This document shows positions 17,816 to 25,890 of a stretch of DNA of 64,000 nt, piece by piece. Origin of the DNA: Thalassovita sp. (GTDB lineage: Bacteria; Pseudomonadota; Alphaproteobacteria; Rhodobacterales; Rhodobacteraceae); the NCBI RefSeq assembly GCF_963691685.1, contig NZ_OY829290.1:2480001-2544000 (forward strand), read 5' to 3'. The notes under the pieces are model-generated. The model saw nothing but the letters and a program-made list of their open reading frames with translations. It was not told the origin of the DNA and made no database searches. The position numbers were made by a program, and so were the translations under genes. Position 1 is the stretch's first letter. Every line of letters begins with the position of its first letter.

Positions 17816-18585
17816 GCCTATCCGTCTCCCTGACCGCTGTGCCGGGCATTCCCGATGTGCAAAACGGTGACGACCTGGCGCGGATCCTTGGGGATGCACT
17901 GGTCGCCGCAGATCTGTCACCCGAAGCCGGTGACATTCTGGTGGTCGCGCAGAAAGTCTTCTCCAAGGCCGAAGGCTGCATCATCCCGCTCTCCACCGTT
18001 CAGCCCTCACTTGAAGCGCTGAAATACGCCGAAGAGCTGAACAAGGACGCCCGCAAGGTTGAGGTTGTGCTGCGCGAAAGCAGCCGCGTTGTGCGTTCCT
18101 TCAAGCGCCCCGATCAGAACGAAGGCACGATGATCTGCGAACACCGGCTTGGCTTCATCTCGGCCAATGCGGCGGTGGATGAATCAAACTTCGGTGAAGA
18201 AGACGCCGCGATGGTTCTGCCAAAGGATCCCGATGCCAGCTGCACCGTGCTGCGCGCCGCGCTCTCTGCCCGGTTTGGCGTCGAAATTGGCGTTGTGATG
18301 ACCGACACCTTCGGCCGCCCCTGGCGGTTGGGTCAGGTCAACGTGGCAATAGGCCTGTCCAAAGTGCCCGCCACCATCCGCGAACAGGGCAATGTAGATG
18401 CCTGGGGCCGCCCGCTGGCGGTCACGGAACCTGCGCTTTGTGACGAAATTGCCGCCGCCTCGGGCCTTGTGGTTCGCAAGGACGGCAAAACACCTGCGGT
18501 GCTGCTGCGCGGCCTTGACTGGCAGCCAGAAAACAGCAGCGGCGCCGACATTCTACGTAAAAAACAGGAGGATATGTTCCGATGA
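17812..18585 (+). CDS. cofE: CofE, coenzyme F420-0:L-glutamate ligase
   Basis: A 257-residue stand-alone CofE that adds gamma-linked glutamates to F420-0. DILVVAQKVFSKAEG, the ESSRVVR stretch, EHRLGFISANAAVDESN and VMTDTFGRPWRLGQVNVAIG are the family motifs. It has no C-terminal FMN reductase domain, unlike actinobacterial FbiB; no separate reductase of that kind is seen in the window. That favours a saturated phospho-acid route rather than the PEP route. ATGA overlaps on both sides. Confidence 0.94.
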   Translation: MSLSVSLTAVPGIPDVQNGDDLARILGDALVAADLSPEAGDILVVAQKVFSKAEGCIIPLSTVQPSLEALKYAEELNKDARKVEVVLRESSRVVRSFKRPDQNEGTMICEHRLGFISANAAVDESNFGEEDAAMVLPKDPDASCTVLRAALSARFGVEIGVVMTDTFGRPWRLGQVNVAIGLSKVPATIREQGNVDAWGRPLAVTEPALCDEIAAASGLVVRKDGKTPAVLLRGLDWQPENSSGADILRKKQEDMFR

Positions 18586-19250
18586 CCATTGCCATTCTTG
18601 GCGGCACCGGCCCACAGGGCCAGGGGCTTGCATTGCGTTTTGCCCGTGCAGGCGTACCCGTTGTGCTGGGAGGCCGTGACGGCGGCCGCGCCGCTGCCAT
18701 TGCAGAAGAGCTGATGCAGAAACTGCCCGCAGGCAGCGCCGCAATCACCGGTCTGGACAACGAAGGCGCCACCGATGCTGCCGAAGAGATGGTGGTTCTT
18801 GCGGTGCCGTTTTCGGCCCATAACGCCACTTTGGAAGCGCTGAAACCCCGTCTGGCCGACAAGATCCTGGTCGACATCGTGGTGCCGCTGAAAGAGGGCG
18901 ATCCGAAAAAGGTCGACATGCCACCAGAAGGCTCCGCCACTGAGGCCGCACAGGCGATCCTGGGCGATGAGATCCCGGTGGTGGGCGCGCTGCACAATGT
19001 CTCGGCGGTCACGCTGAACAACCTGGACTGGGACATCAACTGCGACATCCTGATCTGCGGCAACTCACTGCCCGCCCGTAAGGCCGTGATGGATCTGGTG
19101 CGCAAACTGGATGTCACCCCCTACAACGCCGGCGACGCCGAAGCGGCGCGCTGCATTGAGGCCATCACCCCCATTCTGATCCGTCAGAACATTTCCAAAC
19201 AAGTGCCCTTCAGCCATGCGGGCATCCGCATCTGGGCACCCGACCACTGA
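18582..19250 (+). CDS. npdG: NADPH:F420 oxidoreductase (NpdG/Fno type)
   Basis: A 222-residue Rossmann protein. MTIAILGGTGPQGQGLALRFA is the NADP-binding loop of F420-dependent NADP reductases, and VVLGGRDGGRAAAIAEEL follows as in that family. VVLAVPFSAH comes next, and VVPLKEGDPKK with GALHNVSAVTLNN near the middle agree. Its job is to pass electrons between NADPH and F420; here it most likely charges F420 to F420H2 for the next gene's enzyme. It begins in the cofE stop (ATGA). The product runs without truncation. Confidence 0.92.
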   Translation: MTIAILGGTGPQGQGLALRFARAGVPVVLGGRDGGRAAAIAEELMQKLPAGSAAITGLDNEGATDAAEEMVVLAVPFSAHNATLEALKPRLADKILVDIVVPLKEGDPKKVDMPPEGSATEAAQAILGDEIPVVGALHNVSAVTLNNLDWDINCDILICGNSLPARKAVMDLVRKLDVTPYNAGDAEAARCIEAITPILIRQNISKQVPFSHAGIRIWAPDH

Positions 19251-19271
19251 TTCCAACGAGGGAGAATAACA

Positions 19272-20288
19272 ATGGAATTTGGCATTTGCTTCAAAGGCTT
19301 CGTCGAACCCGAGCGCGCCCGCGCGCTGGTGCGTCAGGCCGAAAACGCCGGCTTTACCTACTGCTGGTTCTACGACAGCCACATCCTGTGGCGTGAAAGC
19401 TTCGTGGCGATGGCCATGTGCATGGAACACACGAAAACCATGCGTTTTGGTCCGCTGGTCACCAACCCCAACTCGCGCGAATGGTCGGTTGCGGCCTCGC
19501 TCTTCGGTTCGCTGGCCAAACAGTCGGGCGGTCGCTTTGATATCGGCCTCGGCCGCGGTGACAGCGCGGTGCGCGTGATGGGCAAGAAACCTTCGACCAT
19601 CAAACGGATGGAAGAGTTCACCCATGTCGTCAAAGACCTGATCCGCGGTGAAGAAGTACAATACGGCGAGTGCCCCGAGCCGGTGAAATTCCCCTGGGCC
19701 GAAGGCTATGAGCTGCCGGTTTGGATCGGCGCCTATGGCCCGAAAGCGCTGGCCTCGGCTGGCCGCGTTGGCGACGGTGTTGTGCTGCAGATCGCAGAGC
19801 CCGCGATCATCAAATGGCTGGCAGATCAGGCCAAAGCCGGCGGCGAAGCCGAAGGCCGTGACATGTCGAACTACCGCGTGATGGCGGCCGCTCCGGCGCA
19901 CACCGGTCCGATCGAAGAAGGCATCGAGAAAACCAAATGGTTCCCGGCGATGGTAGGCAACCACGTTGCTGATATCGTTGAGAAATACGGCGCTGACACC
20001 GATCAGGTTCCCTCCAGCCTGACCAGCTACATCGAGAACCGCAAAGGCTATGACTACTCCAAGCACGGCCAGAGCGATAACCCCTATCTCGACTTCATCA
20101 CCGAAGACATCGTCAAGAGCTTCTGTGTGCTGGGCACCCCTGAGGAGCACATCACCAAGATCCGCGAACTGGAAGCCGCCGGCACCACCCAGTTCAACAT
20201 CTACCTCGACAGCGGCGACGAAGAGAAAATCATCGCCGACTACGCCGAGACCGTCATCCCCGCCTTCCGGGACGGGGCCTCTTCCTGA
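19272..20288 (+). CDS. F420-dependent LLM-class oxidoreductase, CPS_4043-like
   Basis: A 338-residue luciferase-like (LLM) TIM-barrel enzyme. MEFGICFKGFVEPERARAL, AENAGFTYCWFYDSHILW, GPLVTNPNSREW and SGGRFDIGLGRGDSAVRVMG place it with the Mer-like, F420-using LLM proteins. From memory it belongs with the CPS_4043 group, which is often the only predicted F420 user in proteobacteria and has no known substrate. It starts 21 bases after npdG, with GAGGGAG upstream, and is followed by a strong terminator. The divergent dihydropyrimidinase and carbamoyl amidase lack a visible ring reductase, so I infer it reduces a pyrimidine or similar ring with F420H2. Confidence 0.88.
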   Translation: MEFGICFKGFVEPERARALVRQAENAGFTYCWFYDSHILWRESFVAMAMCMEHTKTMRFGPLVTNPNSREWSVAASLFGSLAKQSGGRFDIGLGRGDSAVRVMGKKPSTIKRMEEFTHVVKDLIRGEEVQYGECPEPVKFPWAEGYELPVWIGAYGPKALASAGRVGDGVVLQIAEPAIIKWLADQAKAGGEAEGRDMSNYRVMAAAPAHTGPIEEGIEKTKWFPAMVGNHVADIVEKYGADTDQVPSSLTSYIENRKGYDYSKHGQSDNPYLDFITEDIVKSFCVLGTPEEHITKIRELEAAGTTQFNIYLDSGDEEKIIADYAETVIPAFRDGASS

Positions 20289-20343
20289 TCCTCATCCCCG
20301 TAGGATCAGCCACTGGGGGGCGGGCGCTGCTCGCCCCCTTTTT
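20286..20343 (+). terminator. tandem hairpin terminator of the F420 operon
   Basis: TGATCCT/AGGATCA (20286-20292 and 20302-20308) begins at the stop codon of the LLM gene. A second, stronger stem, GGGGGCG...CGCCCCC (about 20316-20338), is followed directly by TTTTT. The second is a standard intrinsic terminator. It separates the F420 operon from the TetR gene. Confidence 0.8.
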
Positions 20344-20469
20344 CGCCAAAAGGGTGCATCAAAACCTCATTTTCCCCTGCGCATGTCAATTTTCCGCAGG
20401 CGGGCGCTAGCCATGTCTGCTCTGGTGTGCAATAGGGGCTGAAACAGTGCAACCAAAGTGGCGAGTTTG

Positions 20470-21093
20470 ATGGCACGCAAGGCAGCGACGAAACCCATGA
20501 CGCGTATTCAGCGTCAGAAAACCGAACAGATCCTGACCGCAGCCCTTGAGGTTTTTGCAATCCACGGATCCTCCGGCGCCTCGATCAACATCATCGCCAA
20601 AACCGCCGGGCTGACCACGCCCAACATCCTCTATTACTTCGAAAGCAAAGACGCGATCCGGCAGGAACTGCTGTCGCGCACGCTGCAGCTGTGGATGGCC
20701 CCGCTGAGCCTGATCAACCGCAACGGGGAACCGATCGAAGAGATCTGCACCTACATCAAGCGCAAGTTGGAAATCTCGCAGAACTTTCCAAAGGACAGCA
20801 AGTTTTTCGCCAATGAAATCCTGTCCGGCCTACCGCAATCCCGCGATGAGCTGTTTGGCCCGCTGAAAGACCTCTACACTTCAAAGATCCTGCTGCTGGA
20901 GGATTGGATGGCCGACGGCAAGATCGCCAAGGTTGATCCGCATCATCTGCTGTTTTCGATCTGGGCCACCACCCAGCATTACGCCGATTTCGACGCCCAG
21001 ATCGAGGAATTGGCCCCCGCCGCACCGGCAGAACGCTTCGCCGAAGCCGAGGCGTTTTTGATGCAAATGTATCGGAAGTTGCTGGCAGTGTAA
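20470..21093 (+). CDS. RutR-like TetR-family regulator
   Basis: A 207-residue TetR protein. The helix-turn-helix runs from about residue 15 to 60 (TEQILTAALEVFAIHGSSGA, INIIAKTAGLTTPNILYYF). The C-terminal domain, with NEILSGLPQSRDELFGPLK and LLFSIWATTQHYADFDAQI, resembles RutR, the uracil/thymine-sensing regulator of pyrimidine degradation. It follows the F420 operon terminator and is separately transcribed. An operator-like repeat lies in the hydC/cofG divergent region. The ATG at 20470 has a weak ribosome site; a GTG at 20458 is an alternative start. Other TetR ligands are possible. Confidence 0.82.
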   Translation: MARKAATKPMTRIQRQKTEQILTAALEVFAIHGSSGASINIIAKTAGLTTPNILYYFESKDAIRQELLSRTLQLWMAPLSLINRNGEPIEEICTYIKRKLEISQNFPKDSKFFANEILSGLPQSRDELFGPLKDLYTSKILLLEDWMADGKIAKVDPHHLLFSIWATTQHYADFDAQIEELAPAAPAERFAEAEAFLMQMYRKLLAV

Positions 21094-21136
21094 TTGAAAC
21101 GATTGCTTAAATTAGTGCGCAATTGATTCAAATCTC

Positions 21137-21385
21137 TCAGTCGCGATATGAAAACACCATGTTTTTCAAATCCAGAAACTCTGGGCAACTTGTCTTAATG
21201 TTGATTTCTTGCGTGCCATCGCGGCAAGTGCCATTCAAGTCCCAACTCCGAGGCACAGTACTGCTTTGGCTCTGGATTTGCCCGTGAAATTGATCTGTAT
21301 TTGCTAGCGGATCGAACGCAGTAATTTCAGCTACCGATCCGCCACGCAGCTCGACTTGGACCGGTTCAATCACAATATAAGCCAA
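21137..21385 (-). CDS. small hypothetical protein in AT-rich segment
   Basis: An 82-residue frame starting at TTG with an AAGGAAG ribosome site five bases upstream. It is less G+C-rich than its neighbours and contains two cysteines (NGTCRDG and KTSCPEF). I recognise no domain. It lies in a low-GC stretch (about 21094-21480) between the TetR gene and a truncated ArsR gene, which looks like inserted or rearranged DNA. It may be a real orphan gene or chance. Confidence 0.35.
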   Translation of the reverse strand: MAYIVIEPVQVELRGGSVAEITAFDPLANTDQFHGQIQSQSSTVPRSWDLNGTCRDGTQEINIKTSCPEFLDLKNMVFSYRD

Positions 21386-21469
21386 TTTCTCTTCCTTCTT
21401 TATTAGACAATCTTAAATAGCGCGCAAGCACACAAACACACCTCAACTATAACTTCAATAATCTAGCGC

Positions 21470-21688
21470 TACCCACAATTATTTGAGCTCTGCGCCGCAG
21501 CGGTCAGCGACTCTGGCGTTGCTCTTTCGCGCCAGACCGTTTCGCAACATCTGGCGGTGCTGGAAAAGGCCGGGCTGATTGAGACGACATGGGAAGGCCG
21601 CACCAAGGCCCATTCCCTCACAGTTTCCGAAGCCCACATTCAGGCGGCCGCTTGGCTGACCGAATACAGAACCACCGGAGATGAATAA
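21470..21688 (+). pseudogene. 5'-truncated ArsR-family regulator gene
   Basis: The frame reads LFELCAAAVSDSGVALSRQTVSQHLAV (split here only by length) and continues VLEKAGLIETTWEGRTKAH. This is the recognition helix and wing of an ArsR regulator of the type that pairs with glyoxalase-like genes. It lacks the first 15-25 residues and a start codon: an in-frame TAG lies at 21464 and the DNA upstream is AT-rich. The stop overlaps the next ATG by one base (TAATG), so the pair was once an operon. Truncation by insertion or deletion is the simplest reading. Confidence 0.65.
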
Positions 21689-22077
21689 TGAAAATCTATG
21701 TGACAAACGTCTTTGTCGACGATCAGGACAAGGCCGAAGCCTTCTACACCGACGTGTTGGGCTTTGTTGTGAAAAACAACATCCCTCTCGGTGAAAACCG
21801 CTGGCTGACGGTGGTGTCAAAGGACGCGCCGGACGGCACCGAATTGTTGCTGGAAGCCAGCGATCACCCTGCCGTGCCGCCCTACAAACAAGCACTGGTG
21901 GCGGATGGCATTCCGGCCCATTCCTTTCAGGTTGATGATCTGAGTGCGGCGCATAAACGGCTGAGCGATCTTGGCGTGAATTTCACCGTTGCCCCGATGG
22001 AGGCCGGCCCGGTGCGCATGGCGGTCTTTGATGACACCTGTGGCAACCTCATTCAACTGATTGAGATGACAGCTTAA
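21688..22077 (+). CDS. VOC-family (glyoxalase/bleomycin resistance/dioxygenase) protein
   Basis: A 129-residue vicinal-oxygen-chelate protein: MKIYVTNVFVDDQDKAEAFY starts the first beta-alpha-beta-beta-beta unit, with FYTDVLGFVVK and GTELLLEASDHPA. The second unit ends GPVRMAVFDDTCGNLIQLIE. The late glutamate of GNLIQLIE is a usual metal ligand. Small single-domain members act as dimers; the substrate is unknown. It follows a broken ArsR gene that probably regulated it. Confidence 0.85.
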   Translation: MKIYVTNVFVDDQDKAEAFYTDVLGFVVKNNIPLGENRWLTVVSKDAPDGTELLLEASDHPAVPPYKQALVADGIPAHSFQVDDLSAAHKRLSDLGVNFTVAPMEAGPVRMAVFDDTCGNLIQLIEMTA

Positions 22078-22146
22078 ATTGCGGACGCGTGGATCATCGA
22101 ACCCGCGCGCCCGTCCATTTCCATGCGGCCCAAGGTGGAGAAGCGT

Positions 22147-23958
22147 TTAGCCCTGCCCGCCTGCCAGGATCTGCTCCAACGGATCATGTTCCGCAACCCA
22201 ATGGCCCGGCCCCACCGCGTTCAATTCAGGCACATAGGTCAGATCCCCTTTGGCCAGACGGCTGGGCAGGAACCGCAGCGCCGCCTTGGGATCCATTGGT
22301 GAGGGCAGTTCGCCGGGGATGGTGATCCGTTGGCGGTTCCGCTCCACCTCAGGGTCCGGGATTGGCACGGCCGAGATCAGCGCCTGCGTGTAGGGGTGCA
22401 GCGGCGCGGAACAGATGGTTTCGCCATCCGCCAGCTCCACGATGCGGCCCAGATACAGCACCATGATCCGGTTCGAGATCGAGCGCACCACCGACAAGTC
22501 ATGGCTGATGAACATCATCGACATGCCAAATTCGGCCTGCAATTCCTTGAGCAGCGTCAGGATCTGCGCCTGAATGGACACATCCAACGCCGATACCGCC
22601 TCATCACAGATCACCAGCCGGGGCCGGTTGATCATGGCACGGGCGATCCCCACACGCTGGTTCTGGCCACCTGACAGCTCATGCGGATAGCGGTTGATCA
22701 TCCGGTGATCGAGGCCCACCCGCTCCATCATTTCCTCAACCTTTTTGACCCGCTCCGGCCCGGTCAGTTGCGGCTGGAAGGTGCGCAGCGGCTCCTGGAT
22801 GGAGGCCGAGATGGTCATGCGCGGATCAAGGCTGGCCAGCGGATCCTGAAACACGATCTGCAGATCCTTGCGGTGTTTGGTCAACGCCCGCTTGTTCAGC
22901 CCGTTCAGCGGCGCACCCAGCCAGGACACGCCACCACCCGTGGGGGGGATCAGCTGCAGAACAGCGCGGGCCAAGGTGGACTTGCCACAGCCAGATTCTC
23001 CAACGATGCCAAGGGTTTCGCCCTCCGCCAGTGTGAAGCTCACGCCGTTCACGGCCTTCAGCGGGGTTGGTTTGGCGAACAGGCCACGGCTGGTTTTGAT
23101 GTCAAACTCCACCCGCAGATCATCCACGTCTAACAGGGTGTTGACCCGCTCACCCATGCCTTCAGGCGCGTCCACCGCATCGATGCGCGGCATCGCTGAC
23201 AGCAGTTTCTGGGTGTATTCATGTTTGGGACTGGCAAAGATCTGATCCACCGGCCCGCTTTCCACAAACGCCCCAAGGCGCATCACCTCAATCCGGTCAC
23301 ACATCCGCGCCACCACGCCCATGTCATGGGTGATCAGAGCGATCGCGGTGCCGTGGTTCAGCTGCAGATCATGCATCAGATCCAGGATTTCCGCCTGCAC
23401 CGTCACATCCAGCGCTGTTGTCGGCTCATCCGCGATCAACAGTTTCGGATCACACAGCATCGCCATCGCGATCATCACCCGCTGGCGCATCCCGCCGGAC
23501 AGTTCGTGCGGGTATTGTTTCAGCCGGCGCGCGGCCTCAGGGATCCGCACCCGGTTCAGCCAATCCAGGCAATGCTGACGCGCGGCGCCACCGCTCATGC
23601 CTTTGTGGACCTTCAGCACCTCCACCATCTGATCCCCCACCGTCAGATGCGGGGTCAGCGCGGTCAGCGGATCCTGAAAGATCATGCCGATCCGGTCCCC
23701 CCGGATCTGGTTCAGCTTGGCGGTGGGCAGGTTCAGGATCTCCTGCCCGTCAAACTGCACCGACCCTGTGGCCCGACCATTAGGCGGCAACAGCCCCATC
23801 GCAGCCATGAAGCTTTGGCTTTTGCCGGAACCACTTTCGCCGACGATGCCCAGACATTCGCCCGCCTTGATCTCAAAGCTGACGCCTTTGACCGCCTGCA
23901 CCACCCCATCGGGGGTGTCAAAACCGACCTTCAGGTCTTTAACAGAAAGCACAGTCAT
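22147..23958 (-). CDS. fused peptide ABC transporter ATPase (DppD-DppF type)
   Basis: A 603-residue protein with two ABC ATPase halves. The first has Walker A GIVGESGSGKSQ, signature LSGGMRQRV and Walker B LLIADEPTTALD. The second has GIVGESGCGKST, LSGGQNQRVGIARAM and LVICDEAVSALD. Each is followed by the oligopeptide/dipeptide transporter C-terminal segment (YTQKLLSAMP; PLHPYTQALISAVPIPDPE). The fusion replaces separate OppD and OppF. The ATG at 23958 has AAGGA eight bases upstream and follows the permease stop by one base. Last gene of the transporter operon. Confidence 0.9.
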   Translation of the reverse strand: MTVLSVKDLKVGFDTPDGVVQAVKGVSFEIKAGECLGIVGESGSGKSQSFMAAMGLLPPNGRATGSVQFDGQEILNLPTAKLNQIRGDRIGMIFQDPLTALTPHLTVGDQMVEVLKVHKGMSGGAARQHCLDWLNRVRIPEAARRLKQYPHELSGGMRQRVMIAMAMLCDPKLLIADEPTTALDVTVQAEILDLMHDLQLNHGTAIALITHDMGVVARMCDRIEVMRLGAFVESGPVDQIFASPKHEYTQKLLSAMPRIDAVDAPEGMGERVNTLLDVDDLRVEFDIKTSRGLFAKPTPLKAVNGVSFTLAEGETLGIVGESGCGKSTLARAVLQLIPPTGGGVSWLGAPLNGLNKRALTKHRKDLQIVFQDPLASLDPRMTISASIQEPLRTFQPQLTGPERVKKVEEMMERVGLDHRMINRYPHELSGGQNQRVGIARAMINRPRLVICDEAVSALDVSIQAQILTLLKELQAEFGMSMMFISHDLSVVRSISNRIMVLYLGRIVELADGETICSAPLHPYTQALISAVPIPDPEVERNRQRITIPGELPSPMDPKAALRFLPSRLAKGDLTYVPELNAVGPGHWVAEHDPLEQILAGGQG

Positions 23959-23959
23959 C

Positions 23960-24889
23960 TTAGCGGTCCTTCGGATCAAGCGCATCGCGCAGACCATCAC
24001 CGATGAAGAACATGGTGATGATAATCGTCACATAGAAAAAGAGCGGGAACAGCAGCTGCCATATGGTGCCATAGGCCATGGTGCCCGCGCCCTCGGCGAT
24101 CAGCGCCCCGAGTGAGGTGTTGGGTTCCGAAATGCCCAGGCCCAGGAAGCTGATGAAGCTTTCGGCCAGGATCATATCCGGCACCAGCAGCGAGGCGTAA
24201 ACAATCACAACCCCGGCCAGGTTTGGCAGGATGTGGCGGGTCACGATCCCTGCGTCTGACACACCGCCGGCACGCGCGGCCTCAATAAACTCCCGGCTTT
24301 TCAGCGCCAGCGTCTGACCCCGCACGATGCGGCTCATCGTCAACCAGCTGACCGCTCCCAACGCCAGAAACAGCGTGGTGAAGCTTTTGCCAGCGACAAC
24401 AAGGATCAGGATGATCACCAGCGTGGTTGGGATCGCCAGCAGAATGTCAACAAAACGCATCATCAGCCCGTCCAGACGGCCACCAAAATAGCCCGCAATG
24501 ATGCCGTAAAACGTGCCCACAACCAGCGCCATACCGGCCCCGATCAGACCCACCAAGAGGGAGGTCTGGGTTGCCTGAATGGTCCGCGAATAAAGGTCAC
24601 GGCCCAGATCATCGACGCCAAAATAGTGGCCGCTGGAAATAGACGGCGCGCCAAGGCCCACCACATCCCCCATCGCGGTCCAGTCGATGGTTTCATGATC
24701 CCATACGGCAAAGAACGGTCCGATGATCACAAAGGCCACAATCAGCCCAAGGATCACGCAGCTGCCCATCGCCGCCTTGTTCTGGCGGAACCGCAGCCGC
24801 GCATCCGCCAAGAGCGACCGCCCCTGCATCACCGCATTGTCTGCAACCGCCTCAGCGCGGTCGGTTTCTTTTTTGGAAAATCCTAGCAT
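23960..24889 (-). CDS. oligopeptide/dipeptide ABC transporter permease (OppC/DppC type)
   Basis: A 309-residue inner-membrane permease with a cytoplasmic N-terminal tail, the OppC_N segment (RFRQNKAAMGSCVILGL) and the BPD_transp_1 domain. The EAA loop is EFIEAARAGGVSDAGIVTRH. HYFGVDDLGRDLYSRTIQA is a typical OppC periplasmic loop. I chose the ATG at 24889 because AAGG lies eight bases upstream; longer starts add a non-family extension. It sits 10 bases after the companion permease and one base before the ATPase. Confidence 0.9.
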   Translation of the reverse strand: MLGFSKKETDRAEAVADNAVMQGRSLLADARLRFRQNKAAMGSCVILGLIVAFVIIGPFFAVWDHETIDWTAMGDVVGLGAPSISSGHYFGVDDLGRDLYSRTIQATQTSLLVGLIGAGMALVVGTFYGIIAGYFGGRLDGLMMRFVDILLAIPTTLVIILILVVAGKSFTTLFLALGAVSWLTMSRIVRGQTLALKSREFIEAARAGGVSDAGIVTRHILPNLAGVVIVYASLLVPDMILAESFISFLGLGISEPNTSLGALIAEGAGTMAYGTIWQLLFPLFFYVTIIITMFFIGDGLRDALDPKDR

Positions 24890-24899
24890 GTGACTGCCC

Positions 24900-25823
24900 T
24901 TAGTAACGGATCTTCGGGTCAAGCCAGGCGTAGGCCAGATCCGTAATCAGGTTCACAACAACGGTCAGCGCGCCATAGAGGATCGTCACCCCCAGAAGCA
25001 CCGCATAGTCCCGCGACAGGGCCGAGCCGACATAGGCCTGCCCCAGCCCCCCGGTCGAGAAGTAGATGTCCACAAAGACCGAACCGGTCAGCACATAGAC
25101 AAACACCGGGCCCAGATAGCTGACCACCGGCATCAGGGTGGGTTTCAGCGCGTGCCGCCAGATGATGGCGCGGTTGGACAGGCCCTTGGCCTTGGCGGTG
25201 CGGATGAAGTTTGAATTCAGCACCTCCAGCATCGAGGATCGGGTGATCCGCGAAATGGATCCCATGTAGGAGGTCGAAAGCGCAATCACCGGCATCACCA
25301 GATACTGCCATTGCCCGCCGTTCCAGCCCCCGCCCGGCAGCCATTCCAGCCACAGGGTAAAGGTCAGGATCAGGATCGGGCCCATGATGAAGTTCGGCAA
25401 AGCCTGCGCCGCAATGCCAAGGGAGACGGCGAAATAGTCGATCCAGCTGTTGTGTTTGATCGCGGCGGTCACCCCCAGCGCCACACCAATGGCCGAAGCC
25501 ACGATGAAGCTGAGGAAACCGTAGGTCAGCGAAATCGGGAAACCCTGCGCGATGATGTCATTGACGTCGCGGTCCTTGAACTTGAACGAGGGGCCGAAAT
25601 CGAAATGCACAAAGATGTTCACCAGATAATCCCAGAGCTGTTTCCACAGCGGCTGGTCCAGCCCGTAGCGTGCCTCAATATTGGCCATGACGGCCGGCGG
25701 CAGCGGCCGTTCCGAGGTGAAGGGCCCACCGGGGGCAAAGTGCATCATGTAGAAGCAGGCAACGACCAGTAAGAAGATCGTTGGTATGGCGACCAACAGG
25801 CGCCGGATCGTGTAGGAGAGCAT
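24900..25823 (-). CDS. oligopeptide/dipeptide ABC transporter permease (OppB/DppB type)
   Basis: A 307-residue permease with six membrane spans. MLSYTIRRLLVAIPTIFLLV is the usual OppB N terminus, followed by ARYGLDQPLWKQLWDYLVN. The EAA loop is FIRTAKAKGLSNRAIIWRHALKP, and VEKIFSTGGLGQ-like DIYFSTGGLGQAYV follows. It pairs with the OppC-type subunit. It starts shortly after a strong hairpin downstream of the binding-protein gene. Confidence 0.9.
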   Translation of the reverse strand: MLSYTIRRLLVAIPTIFLLVVACFYMMHFAPGGPFTSERPLPPAVMANIEARYGLDQPLWKQLWDYLVNIFVHFDFGPSFKFKDRDVNDIIAQGFPISLTYGFLSFIVASAIGVALGVTAAIKHNSWIDYFAVSLGIAAQALPNFIMGPILILTFTLWLEWLPGGGWNGGQWQYLVMPVIALSTSYMGSISRITRSSMLEVLNSNFIRTAKAKGLSNRAIIWRHALKPTLMPVVSYLGPVFVYVLTGSVFVDIYFSTGGLGQAYVGSALSRDYAVLLGVTILYGALTVVVNLITDLAYAWLDPKIRY

Positions 25824-25843
25824 TTATCTCACTCGCATTAGCA

Positions 25844-25874
25844 ATCCCGCCGCCCGGGGTACGGACGGCGGGAT
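25844..25874 (-). promoter_or_regulatory. hairpin between the peptide-binding protein and permease genes
   Basis: A nine-base perfect inverted repeat ATCCCGCCG/CGGCGGGAT lies about 16 bases after the binding-protein stop. Without a T run it is probably an mRNA-stabilising or partial-termination element that lowers permease expression relative to the binding protein, as inferred for the xylF-xylH gap. Confidence 0.5.
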
Positions 25875-25890
25875 CAAGGGTCAGGTCAGG

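Noticed and set aside
19272..20288. RutA (pyrimidine monooxygenase) as identity of the LLM enzyme
   Set aside because: Its N-terminal and mid-protein motifs are of the Mer/CPS_4043 F420 type, no RutB or other Rut genes are nearby, and dihydropyrimidinase implies a reductive route.
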